Assembly (NCBI GenBank): GCA_946612455.1 | Contig: CAMOER010000012.1 | Coordinates: 1 to 64,000, forward strand | Length of the DNA: 64,000 bases | DNA from: UBA3305 sp002373555 | GTDB taxonomy: Bacteria > Bacillota > Clostridia > Lachnospirales > Lachnospiraceae | Direction of reading: 5' to 3' | In this document: positions 9,701 through 16,618 of the stretch, in pieces | Layout of the letters: every line of letters begins with the position of its first letter | Numbering within the stretch: the stretch's first letter is position 1 | The notes under the pieces: generated by a model | The model's database searches: none | Seen by the model: only the letters and a program-made list of their open reading frames with translations | Told to the model about the DNA's origin: nothing | Made by a program: the position numbers and the translations under genes

Positions 9701-11272
9701 ATCCGGCGCAGAGAATGTATATGTTTTTCCTGCCGACTGTGCTGTATCACTGTTCAGCGGCGCATCCGCTGTGAGCGCGATCCGGTCTTCATCGGTATAG
9801 TCTGCGATCTCCATCTGCCAGTTATCCGGCGCATTCCAGACGAGATAATAAGGTACGCCTCCCGCAAGAGCCGGTGTCGTAAATTTCTTCTCCCGTGCAA
9901 AGCCCGCAGCAGGCGTTTCCGCCTCCTGCACATCCATCTCCAGTGTCTGCCCGTTTCCGTCAAGCAGTACCGGCATATCAACATTCGAATCGGAATCCAG
10001 CGAGGAAGTATAGCGCACCGTGATCCGCCTTGCGGCGGTCTGCTCCTCCGTCAGATCGAGGAAAAGATTTCCGCTCCCGCCGGAAAGCATACCGTTCTCA
10101 TCGGCCAGGTCTGACGCGGACGGCAGACAGGCTTTCTGTACTGTCACCAGCATGTTCGGATCCTGCAGCATCGGTTTTTCATAATACTTCAGTACGATCT
10201 CTGTCCGGTAGGTCCTGCCGGCCTGCAGTTCTGCGCCAAAATGTGTCCCGCTCCGGTTGCTGACGGATACAGCAGGTGTAATCGTCCCGCCGTTATCATC
10301 GGTAAGCGAAATTGTCGGACGGCAGTACGCCGGTCCGAAAGCAGAAGCAGAGAACAGATACAGACCATCTGCTTCCGGCGTGAAAGTATAATAATTATAA
10401 TTATCCGCCGGCTTCGCTTCCGTGACACCTTCGGTCAGGGCCGGAATGTTCTCTTTACCCACCAGTGCTGCCGGCCACGATTCCGTCCAGTCCAGATAAG
10501 AAAGCCGGATCACGAATTCCGGCGATGACCAGTCATAGGAATAATCATAATAATTCGGCGCCGTTCCCGCCCCGTATTGCAGCGCCGCACTCTGATCCGT
10601 GTACGCCGATCGCATATCTCCAAATCCCAGATATTCCGAATCGCCGTCCGTATATTCCGCCAGGATCACGGCATCTTTGTTATAATATTTGTAATGATCC
10701 GCTTCCGACGAATTCAGGTCTGTCTTATCATCCAGTCCCTCATAAAAGACCGTTCGGGGCGCCTTCAGCACAGTCACCTTCTCCAGTGCTTTGCCTACGT
10801 AAGAGATCCGCACATCAAAAGTGCCCTCCGTGCCGTCCGTCATGGAAGTCCGGAAGTAATATGGCGTGTTCTTCTTGAGCGGCAGTTCCAGACTGAAGTT
10901 GATATCCGCGTCATATTCGCCTGCCTTCGCGTCATCCGACATGGCGATCCGATCTCCCGCCGGGTCTTCAAATGCTTCTGCAAATGTGTCCGCCGTGCCT
11001 TCCGATACGAACCGGTAGGTGCCGGAGATATCCGGTGTGAAGGTGAACCAGGCATACTCCGATCCTTCTCCGATCTCCGCTGCCGCAGTTTCATCCAATA
11101 CGAGCGCCGTATACACCGGTGTTTCCGCTGCCGGCGGATCCGCCGGGGAAGGCTCTTCCGCTGATCCGGAAGCCAATGCGGGGACTGCAGCACCGAGCAC
11201 CGCCGCAAGAAGAACCACTGCGATGCAGCTGATCACCGTTTCTGAAACTCTCTTTGCCAACTTCTTCATCAT
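707..11272 (-). CDS. Giant secreted multidomain protein with BspA-type leucine-rich repeats
   Basis: 3521 residues. A signal peptide (about 1-35, ending ALAS) is followed by roughly 14 alternating modules to about residue 2400. One module type is a PPC-like beta-sandwich with a recurring pattern F-x-F-T-P...G-x-Y-x-F. The other is a Big_3-like Ig fold with a Y-x-D-G-T core. Next come a BIG_2 domain (about 2430-2500), a fibronectin-III-like domain (about 2610-2720), a PKD-like and a carboxypeptidase-regulatory-like segment, a DPT repeat linker (about 3227-3297) and a Lys-rich BspA-type LRR domain (about 3384-3521). There is no LPXTG or C-terminal membrane anchor. The start ATG follows AGGGAG. 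It lies 32 bp after a LuxR-type regulator gene and is probably the output gene of that operon. An adhesion or ligand-binding role at the cell surface is likely but inferred; the ligand is unknown. Confidence 0.85.
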   Translation of the reverse strand: MMKKLAKRVSETVISCIAVVLLAAVLGAAVPALASGSAEEPSPADPPAAETPVYTALVLDETAAAEIGEGSEYAWFTFTPDISGTYRFVSEGTADTFAEAFEDPAGDRIAMSDDAKAGEYDADINFSLELPLKKNTPYYFRTSMTDGTEGTFDVRISYVGKALEKVTVLKAPRTVFYEGLDDKTDLNSSEADHYKYYNKDAVILAEYTDGDSEYLGFGDMRSAYTDQSAALQYGAGTAPNYYDYSYDWSSPEFVIRLSYLDWTESWPAALVGKENIPALTEGVTEAKPADNYNYYTFTPEADGLYLFSASAFGPAYCRPTISLTDDNGGTITPAVSVSNRSGTHFGAELQAGRTYRTEIVLKYYEKPMLQDPNMLVTVQKACLPSASDLADENGMLSGGSGNLFLDLTEEQTAARRITVRYTSSLDSDSNVDMPVLLDGNGQTLEMDVQEAETPAAGFAREKKFTTPALAGGVPYYLVWNAPDNWQMEIADYTDEDRIALTADAPLNSDTAQSAGKTYTFSAPDNGYYRIIAKSDSKISASAEFLPENSSDSAYQEPNAQEGIQCQYIWIREMKKGELALITVSASGGDAGTAAFTLTAETFPAVTSYKIIGEKLEIPFGEDLWSALHTVPIELIYADKDSETLTYGARSAKSGITISGSEGGIPTDSAGFYKTGTYRDHVKITYLNKSYAVPVVITAANDTETLPALTAGETAEQTVQLPDDSYSGSVSWKFTPAETGVFSAAAEITSGNGRYVYLGIYNEDGSFAAAVKDNITTNTGAVQALLFAGRTYTVRAKLGSDRPGAEVTCAVTMTNTGETAVTIAPGETVTADRTDSDPLTWIAFTPGTDMSFRLYSSDKVSESAYDDDNEWAPRAALYIDGEPAGTNSYGSEGWNFLLFGTAPAGSRCDLLISDTRDFYGTASAAVHMDSIPSVTSLSVSGMQTRFVYPYDRFSVLGLTGTAVLDNAVPETVGVYGDPSSYTYQRLSVSIQNPVYDETLSRDWNGNLDTANPYLLPGDYQVDVSYCGAHASYTIHVTAGEDLTEELTEDEPFDAGLTGDKILTFTPAEEGIYILELVCDSENASVSSPDDSWIPCGSASYDSTDGGKESLERYYKEMTAGETVRIRAHAAECAENVHFRASVSRPETFAAGETVQKTMPDYEGMILQTEIGEAGFYELTVSSSADEELYVYSSISQRKKGRLTSLSVQGMEGCAFVEDDQVYRFNGRFYAYLQPGTCLLTLSGRDASGNTVSVALQQAERINGLAEEITDTLPLVHNDSYSRDSILAYAVVPEQDGSYSFRLDTEKYNGSLRLCSAGKELAYSSQSAWDSENSTYYRTLKAELTAGTEYLLILQGESQTAYTLSAEPTVTAVSMEITRKPKQNYLYKLDSLGKWYNDAHTERYGLDGSIAFTVNYSDGTSEELNSYPNYMSSKTGERFRILFPEDTPVNIDGRLMPGSYEFKLSYMGLTLPVPVEVAGLADIPEIGMQEDGTGSYTGAMDGGYQTSGNWYVDKAVRFRAPAEGFYDVRIGGSANFRNRSYQSVEMDRDYTDNVYTVYVKEGAFCYITTTFYDSETAADSFDVFVEPTRKVTVTELAENVPVTLEPGKMQWFRFVPEHPEESYYINTRGTGRASVRYFGSPDQGYTDYNDFDDWDDRGNGDDICAEFWPGEEGLWFRADTTGCSDPTVLTVVKSKTATGLELLTEGEIFCSSLPDHVDAGFSDLLFKITYDDGTEEELTFGYNGTRERTYSLIREQMEVLPPDWERDADGHIVEKSYQVRFRYMDKKTDVPVTVRDIAGLEPAEDEMEHSFTPGKPEYYRFTPDAAGFYKFTLSYDAETVSRPELAVLDAGLDEMEAVFTDKEPADELQTVSAVYQLEADQICCVKITNTASDALDIRLNIEALPAVSNAEITQYPASEYYPAAETSASLAGLILQVEYEDGQTETIEDGERSAVTGLPVIGTLEGNRKGDLRFRESQESNTVLTISYMDFEQTMDLYLRDITDLSEVTAGAAFSDSIYGNAGRKLRFTPETDGYYRIQLRYNAAECEAAVSRIADAAGEHASSVRRKESRDGDTATQENVVFLKGNTTYILTLAGEADGDYYGSYAFTLQVTAATDLGNGGQSSSAGAGEEVLYQITPETAAYYQFTLETSTEAAFSVLNHAGTEMKLIEGEKEDGGSRHYYTLKMEAQPYLVSVVNNGTVRARHSVAAAVKPAVTKISVLTQPEKTDYYSQLDSLIDAAGLAIQIRYDDGTKETLEYGKRSSWGLKMSLDYAAFEQNAAGKYVPGTHDVTVRYMDQTASYPVTIKRFDETSAPLLAPETSENISGSRGETVYYVFKPAHDGEHRFYTMQADAFLFISLYDMEGTLLGSASGTSAAGYDASVNAELKAEDTYILGVRALYADDDFHAVIRMHETALYTEVTGIRLDQTQIFFKENGESKQLTAAVAPEDAENPAVRWSSSDETVAVVDENGLVTAVGNGRCRITAETEEHGYKAVCEVVYDLSIPSITDVEPADGSAVGPAVQYLRVTAKDDADIDDVIVGMKRAEDTVYAAENTFVVADKDEDMNPVAVINVPVSWDAYKNGDAVNIRLIPRDKAGNQGEEKYVYTYTVDKTAPELADMSVVLNEAEYPGRAEISWTAGEDVSYFALYRRRTMDAEEDETLVRIISAEAGQTAYVYTDEKIPNEDDEFLYRLKAYDSVGNISECSETVWRYRMTAPPQIGWAPAATLISGEKLKFPLAEVTSEEGLGSLNVDWGDGTEPVSLEEYDLDDYDSRTLEHIYTLPEGTAETEVTVRVSVTSRYSWETAELEKTIRIVNRDEAGILNVTVQDTDGIPLANAPVYIRMGAEDQEILKTDASGKLTYIGAGSSDAAASESIIQVGVFASGYLPAKKSVRFMNGQTAEAAFALKEQELVSGEFETHRMTPEEIEAAGLHLSSADNYNVIQYNVKLDYATLTVYWNDDDLLDVKVDGQGKYVIARPQEDILVVMEIPVAVSALKEFFDVRLYIMNNSSEEFSLLQNEIRLHVPEGLTVVGTNPETVEVNKIAGQSTETISWVLRGDTAGEYSLSADYAGMLSDFMVPVKASFATEEPIRVRGLEDLKVTMEVPEEYVGGKLYYRLILENTADPGDAASDLYLPGLNGEGELLETVLRRSGGETEKLNKSPEVLHAGERLERLYRIVRAQAIDPEIGVLLSDLEDVFVRELTSSGVELEVTVIEDSQTLAGDYEDEEPEDPTDPTDPTDPTDPTDPTDPIDPTDPTNPTEPTKPTETTTPAETKPAEPSAPASSGRDTEKDPTKSGEDTGGKETQAGSDSTTAADNTKEPEKQTTAADKPSVPAVGTTFEISGSVYKVTAAGSEVMLQKAKKNAVSLTVPATVANGGITYKVTAVGAKAARNNKKLKKVKIGNNVLSIGKQAFYGCKKLKTLTIGNKVTSIADQAFMKCTVLKKVTIPASVKKIGKKAFYGDAKLSSITIKSKLLKSGNVGSSAFRGTYKKAVVKVPKKVKKAYKKLLVKKGLNKKAKIK
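1496..1585. repeat. Tandem 9-bp repeats encoding the DPT linker
   Basis: Near-identical units of TCGGATCGG and TCGGGTCAG are repeated across this stretch. On the minus strand they encode repeated Asp-Pro-Thr triplets in the giant surface protein. The near-perfect repetition makes slippage and length variation between strains likely. Confidence 0.8.
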
Positions 11273-11304
11273 TCTTTCTCCCTGTGTCAGATTACCGTTT
11301 GCGC

Positions 11305-11928
11305 TTAATACTTCGGCAGGATCAGCCGTTTCTCAACGACCTCCGCCACAAGCTGGATCGTACTGCGGAAGCCCGTCTTCCGCAGGATATTTTTCACATG
11401 ATATTTCACGGTATTGGTCGACATGAAAAGCACTTCCGCCATCTCCTCATAGCGGTTTCCGGAAGCGAGCGCGCGGATCACATCCAGCTCCCGTTCCGTA
11501 AAATCGCTGCTCTTTGCCATGCCGATCATGATCTCCGGGCTGCTGTCCGGCCACACGAACTCCCCGCGCATGGTCCGGTCACAGATCTCCGCAAGCGTAA
11601 TATCTCCCTGCTCTTTGTACCAGAAACTGTCGCAGCCGCTCTCCTTCGCCTTCCGGATAAAGGAATGCTCGGGCATGGAGGTCATGATGATGATCCGGAT
11701 CTGCGGGTAGTTCCTTTTGATCCTGGCTGCCGCCGTCAGACCGGATTCGTCATCCGCTGTACATACGTCCATCAGGATCAGATCGATCCGGCTGGACATG
11801 CAGACGATCTCCGCATTGGCGGCATTCTCTATCGAGGCTTTCACATGATACCCGGAAGAAGCCTCCAGCTGTCGTTCGAAGGATTCTCTGGAGATCCTGG
11901 AATCCTCTACGATCAGTACATTTACCAT
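11305..11928 (-). CDS. NarL/LuxR-family response regulator
   Basis: 207 residues. An N-terminal receiver domain has the acidic pair E8-D9, the phosphoacceptor D54 (in ILMD) and a conserved Lys near residue 104. A C-terminal LuxR-type helix-turn-helix contains FTERELDVIRAL and NTVKYHVKNIL. An ATG 6 bp further upstream overlaps the kinase stop as ATGA, but AAGGAGG sits directly against it, so the second ATG, with 7-bp spacing, is preferred. It overlaps or abuts the histidine kinase gene and is followed by the giant secreted-protein gene after 32 bp. The gene order implies it is phosphorylated by that kinase and controls its own operon, including the surface protein. This is inferred from context. 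Confidence 0.9.
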   Translation of the reverse strand: MVNVLIVEDSRISRESFERQLEASSGYHVKASIENAANAEIVCMSSRIDLILMDVCTADDESGLTAAARIKRNYPQIRIIIMTSMPEHSFIRKAKESGCDSFWYKEQGDITLAEICDRTMRGEFVWPDSSPEIMIGMAKSSDFTERELDVIRALASGNRYEEMAEVLFMSTNTVKYHVKNILRKTGFRSTIQLVAEVVEKRLILPKY

Positions 11929-11930
11929 CC

Positions 11931-12938
11931 TCATCCCTCCTTCGGGATCTGCAGAAGCACTGCAAACCCGTCCGCATACGTATAGGCCAGCGCCGCACCT
12001 TCCTGCTCCAGTCTTCGCCGGAGGCTTCCCAGACCGACGCCTTCCCTGACGGGTCCTGCGGGCGCGGTTCCGTTATTCGTGATCCGGATCCTGTAGCTGT
12101 CCGGCGTCTCCGACATTTCCACTGTCAAACTATCTGCGCCGCCGTGGCGCACGGCGTTGGTCAGCGCTTCCCGGACCGCTGCGTACATGAGCAGCAGTGC
12201 CCTGCGCTCCTGCGGCTGCGTTCCGGAAAAAATCACTTTACAGCCGGTCATCCCGGCAACTTTTACCAGTTCGTCCCTCGGATCTGCGGTCGACTTGGAA
12301 GATGCTTCTGCGGCATTTTCCATGTCATCGATCACGTTTCTCCAGGAAGCAAGCAGCTCCTGCTCACTCTGTGCATCCTGTGTGTGATCCGTATCCGCAA
12401 GCATGTTCTCCGTGACCAGGAGAAGCTGTCCGAAATCGTCATGGATCCGGATCTTCGCGGCCAGGAGCTCCTTGTCCAGATTGTTCTGCACGATATTTTT
12501 CATCAGCTCCCGCTGCCGTTCGTGCAGAAGAGCGGCCTGCGCATTCTTCTGCGCCAGTCTGGCGCGGTACTCATAAAGCTCCGTGATCTCCGAAGCCTCG
12601 TATTGGATGATCTCCCGCCCGTTCGCCGGAAACGTAAGTCTCCGGAACTGCCACACGGTGCCGTCCGCGAGCCTGCAGACGACGGTCCGGCAATCTTCCT
12701 GTAGATCTTCACAGGACGCGGTCTCCGGACGAAGCTTCTTCTGCTGCAATTCTTCCCACATGCCTTCGCCGTTCGTCACCGTATGTCCGGTCAGCGCGTA
12801 ACAGATCTCGTTGATCTTTTTGTTTGCAAGGATCGGCCTGCCGTCCGAGGCGGTAAAGCAGATCCCGCCGGGGTAGGTATCGATTGCCCTGCGGATGATG
12901 CCGGATGTGCGGTATCGTTCTTTCAGCTTTTCAAACAA
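11931..12938 (-). CDS. Soluble PAS-like histidine kinase (NarX/DesK-like)
   Basis: About 335 residues from a TTG start. An AAGGAGG lies 8 bp before this TTG, while the in-frame codons further upstream have no such site. The N-terminal third looks like a PAS domain (ICFTASDGRPILANKKINEI). The dimerisation/phosphoacceptor helix carries IHDDFGQLL with H166, and the ATPase domain has the N-box EALTNAVRHGG (N260) and a GVGLGSLRRRL lid region. No membrane segment is visible, so it is probably cytoplasmic and may receive its signal from the membrane protein encoded just upstream, whose 3' end overlaps this gene by 8 bp. Its partner is the LuxR-type regulator immediately downstream. Confidence 0.85.
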   Translation of the reverse strand: MFEKLKERYRTSGIIRRAIDTYPGGICFTASDGRPILANKKINEICYALTGHTVTNGEGMWEELQQKKLRPETASCEDLQEDCRTVVCRLADGTVWQFRRLTFPANGREIIQYEASEITELYEYRARLAQKNAQAALLHERQRELMKNIVQNNLDKELLAAKIRIHDDFGQLLLVTENMLADTDHTQDAQSEQELLASWRNVIDDMENAAEASSKSTADPRDELVKVAGMTGCKVIFSGTQPQERRALLLMYAAVREALTNAVRHGGADSLTVEMSETPDSYRIRITNNGTAPAGPVREGVGLGSLRRRLEQEGAALAYTYADGFAVLLQIPKEG

Positions 12939-14598
12939 TGTCCGCACCTCCTTCCCGGATGCAGACTTCATATCCGTCCGCTGTATCACAGCAGCGGATC
13001 CTGCAGCGGCCGGTGAAATGCGAAACGAGTTCTTCTTCCGGAAGCATGCTGCCGGAGCCGGTCATCAGATAACGGAATTCCCCGTCCTCAGGCTGCATTC
13101 TCATTGTTTCCATCCCATCTCCTGCCTGCTCGAGCAGATATTCCAGAACATCGAAAATGCAGATCGAAAAATCCGGTGAATATGCATACGGATCCGCCGG
13201 CACCAGTTCCGACCGTATCCCAGTCAGCACCATGGCGCGCTGCATATCCTTCAGACTGAGCACAAGATCCTCCGGATGGATCTCTCCGGTCTCTCTCTGG
13301 ATCAGCCGCAGATTGCAGCGTCTTTTCACATACGTTCCCAGAAGCACAAGTTTCGCGAGCCGCCTGTCATCCGCGGACGGCGGTTCTTCCGTCAATGCTT
13401 TCATCATCTGCAGCTGGCTTTTCACTTCAGACGTCAGTCTGCTGTAGATCCTGTTCTTCGCGGACAGCCGGGCTTCCTGATTCTTTGTCCGGATCTCCGC
13501 AGTGAGAAGCAGGCCCTCCTGCTCCAGCGTCTCTGCAGTCTGATTCAGCGCTTCGATCGTGCTGCGCAGCTGCGACACATCCGTGTTCCAGAGGAATAAT
13601 CCGTCCCGGAAACGATGCGCATGCATTTCCAGGCCTTCCGCGGTAACGAAGGAACCCATATCCTTCAGCAGTCCGAGTTCTTCGCTGCTTACCGGCCGCG
13701 CCGTTTCCGACAGCAGCACGCTGCCGTCGTCACAGATGATCTGCATGCCTGCGGCTGCATGTTCAAAGCATTCCCGGTATTCAATATTGACCGGCACCAG
13801 TCCGAGCCAGATATAGAGTTCCCATGTCAGGATCTCCGCATAATATACTTTCGCATAGAATTCGATAACTTCCTTTCCCGCAAGGGAAGGGATCAGCCGC
13901 ATCGATACCGCAAAAAACGGAAATATCATCAGAAAGATCATAATCGGCTCGAAGAAAGGGATCAGCGTCTTCAGCAGCCGGTTCATTTTCACCGTCCGGT
14001 TCCTTCGGAAGATCACAAAGATTCGGATAACGATGAGGATCATGCCGCCGGCCAGCATCAGAAAGGCACCGGTATTCGGATGAAAATGCAGATTCGGCTG
14101 CGGTTCTTCGGGCAGGATGTAGCAGATAAAATGCCGTTCCTCATCCGTGACTGTGAGCCATGTCATCACCACCACGGGAAGTATCAGCAGGAACCATTTC
14201 CATGGAATGCGGTAATCATCCGGCTGTCCGATCCCCAAAGAAGCGTACAGTCCCAGAAGGGCTGCCGGGAGGATCGTTGCCGCTACATAAAAACCGCTCA
14301 CCCGCATAAGCATTATGTTCTCCTGCCAGAATGTATCCTGCAGGAAGCGGATCGTCAGGCCGGCAAGCATCACGGCCGCCGACAGCACCAGAAAGACCCG
14401 CATGCTTCTCTGTGCTGCCCGGAGCCAGATGGATACGGCCCATCCGCCGAGCAGGAACACATAGCAGGCATAGAGGATCCAGGTCCTTGCGGGATCCTCC
14501 GGAAGGAAGCGCAGGCTGAGCTGCCGGTAGAAGGAAACAGAAAAAAGAAGCAGAAACGCAGCAATATTATACCGGATCTGCTTCTTTCGCTCGCTCAT
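12931..14598 (-). CDS. Membrane sensor protein, histidine-kinase-like but without a kinase core
   Basis: 555 residues. The N-terminal half has seven or eight hydrophobic segments (about 8-270) resembling the 7TM sensor region of some Firmicutes histidine kinases. A PAS-like segment (about 285-345) and a long helical dimerisation-like region (about 350-440) follow. The C-terminal part lacks recognisable H-, N- and G-boxes, so it is unlikely to be an active kinase. AAGGAG lies 7 bp before the ATG. It is the first gene of a four-gene leftward operon (sensor, kinase, regulator, giant surface protein). I infer that it detects a signal at the membrane and passes it to the soluble kinase. No named family is recognised with certainty. 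Confidence 0.7.
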   Translation of the reverse strand: MSERKKQIRYNIAAFLLLFSVSFYRQLSLRFLPEDPARTWILYACYVFLLGGWAVSIWLRAAQRSMRVFLVLSAAVMLAGLTIRFLQDTFWQENIMLMRVSGFYVAATILPAALLGLYASLGIGQPDDYRIPWKWFLLILPVVVMTWLTVTDEERHFICYILPEEPQPNLHFHPNTGAFLMLAGGMILIVIRIFVIFRRNRTVKMNRLLKTLIPFFEPIMIFLMIFPFFAVSMRLIPSLAGKEVIEFYAKVYYAEILTWELYIWLGLVPVNIEYRECFEHAAAGMQIICDDGSVLLSETARPVSSEELGLLKDMGSFVTAEGLEMHAHRFRDGLFLWNTDVSQLRSTIEALNQTAETLEQEGLLLTAEIRTKNQEARLSAKNRIYSRLTSEVKSQLQMMKALTEEPPSADDRRLAKLVLLGTYVKRRCNLRLIQRETGEIHPEDLVLSLKDMQRAMVLTGIRSELVPADPYAYSPDFSICIFDVLEYLLEQAGDGMETMRMQPEDGEFRYLMTGSGSMLPEEELVSHFTGRCRIRCCDTADGYEVCIREGGADIV

Positions 14599-14718
14599 CC
14601 CCGTTCTCCTTCACATGATTTCCCTGTCATTGCGGTACCCTTCAAAAGGGCAGACTGATCTTACTTTATAATATACCCCTTTTTTCGTCCTTTTTCCCCA
14701 CACAAACAGATAGTTTTA

Positions 14719-14747
14719 AGAGCCCATGGGCTCTCCCCACGGGCTCT
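14719..14747 (-). terminator. Hairpin terminator after the OmpR-system histidine kinase
   Basis: AGAGCCCATGG (14719-14729) pairs with CCACGGGCTCT (14737-14747) with one G-U pair, 7 bp beyond the kinase stop codon. The following minus-strand sequence TTAAAAC is only weakly U-rich. Confidence 0.5.
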
Positions 14748-14753
14748 GTACTC

Positions 14754-15809
14754 TTACTTTTCCGGCACCCGCAGCACGAATGCCTTCGTATATTTTCCGT
14801 ACGGCTGCACGAGCGTCAGCTCCCAGCCATGCATATCCGCGATCTTTTTCGAGATCGAGAGTCCGAGCCCGCTGCCTTTGTCTCCGCTGCGCGCATCATC
14901 GCCTTTTACGAACGGCTCAAAGAGCTGTTCCGGATCCTTTTCGATCTTTACGCCGGTATCCGCAACGGCGATCTCTTCCATCCCTGCCAGACGGTTCACC
15001 AGAACCGCGATCTGTGTTCCCCTCTCATTGTGGCGCATGGCGTTGACGAGCAGATTGTTGATGATCCGGCCTGCCTGCGCCTTATCCGCGTCTGCAATGA
15101 ACGGTTCTTCCGGAATATCCGCTTCCAGTTCCATCCCGGCATCTTCCATATCCGTATAAAGCGCAGCTGCTGTTTCCGCGGCCAGCTCATTGATGTCGCA
15201 TTCCTTTTTATGGAGCGCAAACCCCGTGCTGCCAAGCTTCACATATTCGAACAGAAGATTGATCAGCCCGCTCATCCTGTCCGACTTTCGTCTGATCGCA
15301 TCGATGTATTCCGCCTTCATCTCCGGATCTGTGACCACGCCGTCACTGATCGCTCCTGCGTAGCCGGAGATCGTCATGATCGGGGTGCGCAGATCATGGG
15401 CAAAGTCCGACAGCATCAGATTGCGTTCCGCATAGTAGGCCTCGCGCTCGGCATCTCTGCTCTTCTGCAGTTCATTCACTCTCGCCGCAACGATCCTGGA
15501 ATAAACGATCAGGCCGGTGACAACGGGCACAAGGACCAGGAAAAGCGACAGCATCAGGAGCAGCAGCACCTGCGAACGGGCCATGATCCCCAGCACGGCC
15601 CCCTGCGCATTGCCGAAAAGGATGCTCCGCAGGATCATAAACAGATCCGTTCCCCTGACCAGCCCGGTTTCCGGGCTGGTTTTGGCAAGATACCCTGCCA
15701 GCGGGAGCAGCACCCCCTGCACCGCGACCTGCACGATCATCTCCAGCGCACCGGCAGCTGCCGCGACCGCAAGCAGTCTTGTTGTCAGAAAAGATTTCAG
15801 ATTATCCAT
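14754..15809 (-). CDS. Membrane sensor histidine kinase
   Basis: 351 residues. Two transmembrane helices (about 10-40 and 80-104) bracket a short extracytoplasmic stretch. The HisKA motif FAHDLRTP has the phosphoacceptor H138. The ATPase core has an N-box (NNLLVNAMRHNE), a G1 box (VADTGVKI) and a G2 box (GSGLGLSI). No HAMP domain is clear and the sensor region is small, which resembles intramembrane-sensing kinases linked to envelope stress or peptide transport. It lies 19 bp downstream of the OmpR-type regulator gene and forms a two-component pair with it. The signal is unknown. Confidence 0.92.
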   Translation of the reverse strand: MDNLKSFLTTRLLAVAAAAGALEMIVQVAVQGVLLPLAGYLAKTSPETGLVRGTDLFMILRSILFGNAQGAVLGIMARSQVLLLLMLSLFLVLVPVVTGLIVYSRIVAARVNELQKSRDAEREAYYAERNLMLSDFAHDLRTPIMTISGYAGAISDGVVTDPEMKAEYIDAIRRKSDRMSGLINLLFEYVKLGSTGFALHKKECDINELAAETAAALYTDMEDAGMELEADIPEEPFIADADKAQAGRIINNLLVNAMRHNERGTQIAVLVNRLAGMEEIAVADTGVKIEKDPEQLFEPFVKGDDARSGDKGSGLGLSISKKIADMHGWELTLVQPYGKYTKAFVLRVPEK

Positions 15810-15828
15810 TCAGTGCATACTCCCCTGA

Positions 15829-16518
15829 TCATTCCCGTTCCAACCGGTAACCGAGTCCGCGGATCGTTTTGATATATTCGCCGTCCGTATCCCCCAGCTT
15901 TGCACGCAGCTTGCTGATGCAGACCATGATATTATTGTCCGCCACAGCATATTCATCGCCCCAGCCGCGTTCATAGATCTGCTGCTTCGTATAGACCTTG
16001 CCGGGATGCTCCATGAACATCGAAAGGATCCGGAATTCCACGGATGTCAGATCGATCTTTTCTTCATTCTTATATACACAGCAGGCATCCAGATCCAGCG
16101 AAAGTTCCCTGTGTTTTATGATCTCATGCGCAGCCGGCTTCCTGTCCTGTCTCATTTCGTGGAACCGGCGCAGATTCGTTTTCACCCTGGCGACCGCCTC
16201 CAGCGGACTGAAGGGCTTCACCATATAGTCATCCGCGCCCAGATCAAGGCCCAGGATCTTCTCCGGGTCGGTGTCCTTCGCAGAAATGATGATCACGGGG
16301 ATATTGCTGAATTCCCTTAAGTTTTTCAGCACATGATAGCCGTCGGTCTCCGGCATCATGATATCCAGAAGACAGAGATCGATATCTCCCGCCTTCAGTT
16401 TCTCCGCGGCTTCCTTCCCGTCCGCCGCCTCGGAGACTGCATATCCGGCATTTTCCAGATACAGCCGCAGGAGACTTCTGATCTCCTGTTCGTCATCCGC
16501 TATCAGGATCCTGTCCAT
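15829..16518 (-). CDS. OmpR/PhoB-family response regulator
   Basis: 229 residues. The receiver domain has DDE at 8-10, phosphoacceptor D52 (LLDIMMPETDG) and the Lys of VKPFSP near 102. A winged-helix DNA-binding domain ends with ISKLRAKLGD and IRGLGYRLE. AAGGAG lies 10 bp before the ATG. It is encoded between a DUF975 membrane protein and the cognate kinase on the same strand. A pair of TTAAGG direct repeats 11 bp apart upstream of the DUF975 gene (17589-17605) has the spacing typical of OmpR-family sites and is a candidate target. Confidence 0.93.
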   Translation of the reverse strand: MDRILIADDEQEIRSLLRLYLENAGYAVSEAADGKEAAEKLKAGDIDLCLLDIMMPETDGYHVLKNLREFSNIPVIIISAKDTDPEKILGLDLGADDYMVKPFSPLEAVARVKTNLRRFHEMRQDRKPAAHEIIKHRELSLDLDACCVYKNEEKIDLTSVEFRILSMFMEHPGKVYTKQQIYERGWGDEYAVADNNIMVCISKLRAKLGDTDGEYIKTIRGLGYRLERE

Positions 16519-16618
16519 AGTTTTCTTTCTCCTTATATGGCTGAAACTGCCGAAAGGTGCCGGAAGCTGACCGCCTCCGACACCAGGTCATTCTATGTAT
16601 TGTTCCGTATACCGGCTG

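Noticed and set aside
12939..12989. Longer start for the soluble histidine kinase
   Set aside because: No ribosome site in front, and it would overlap the upstream gene by 59 bp, whereas the TTG at 12938 has AAGGAGG at 8 bp.
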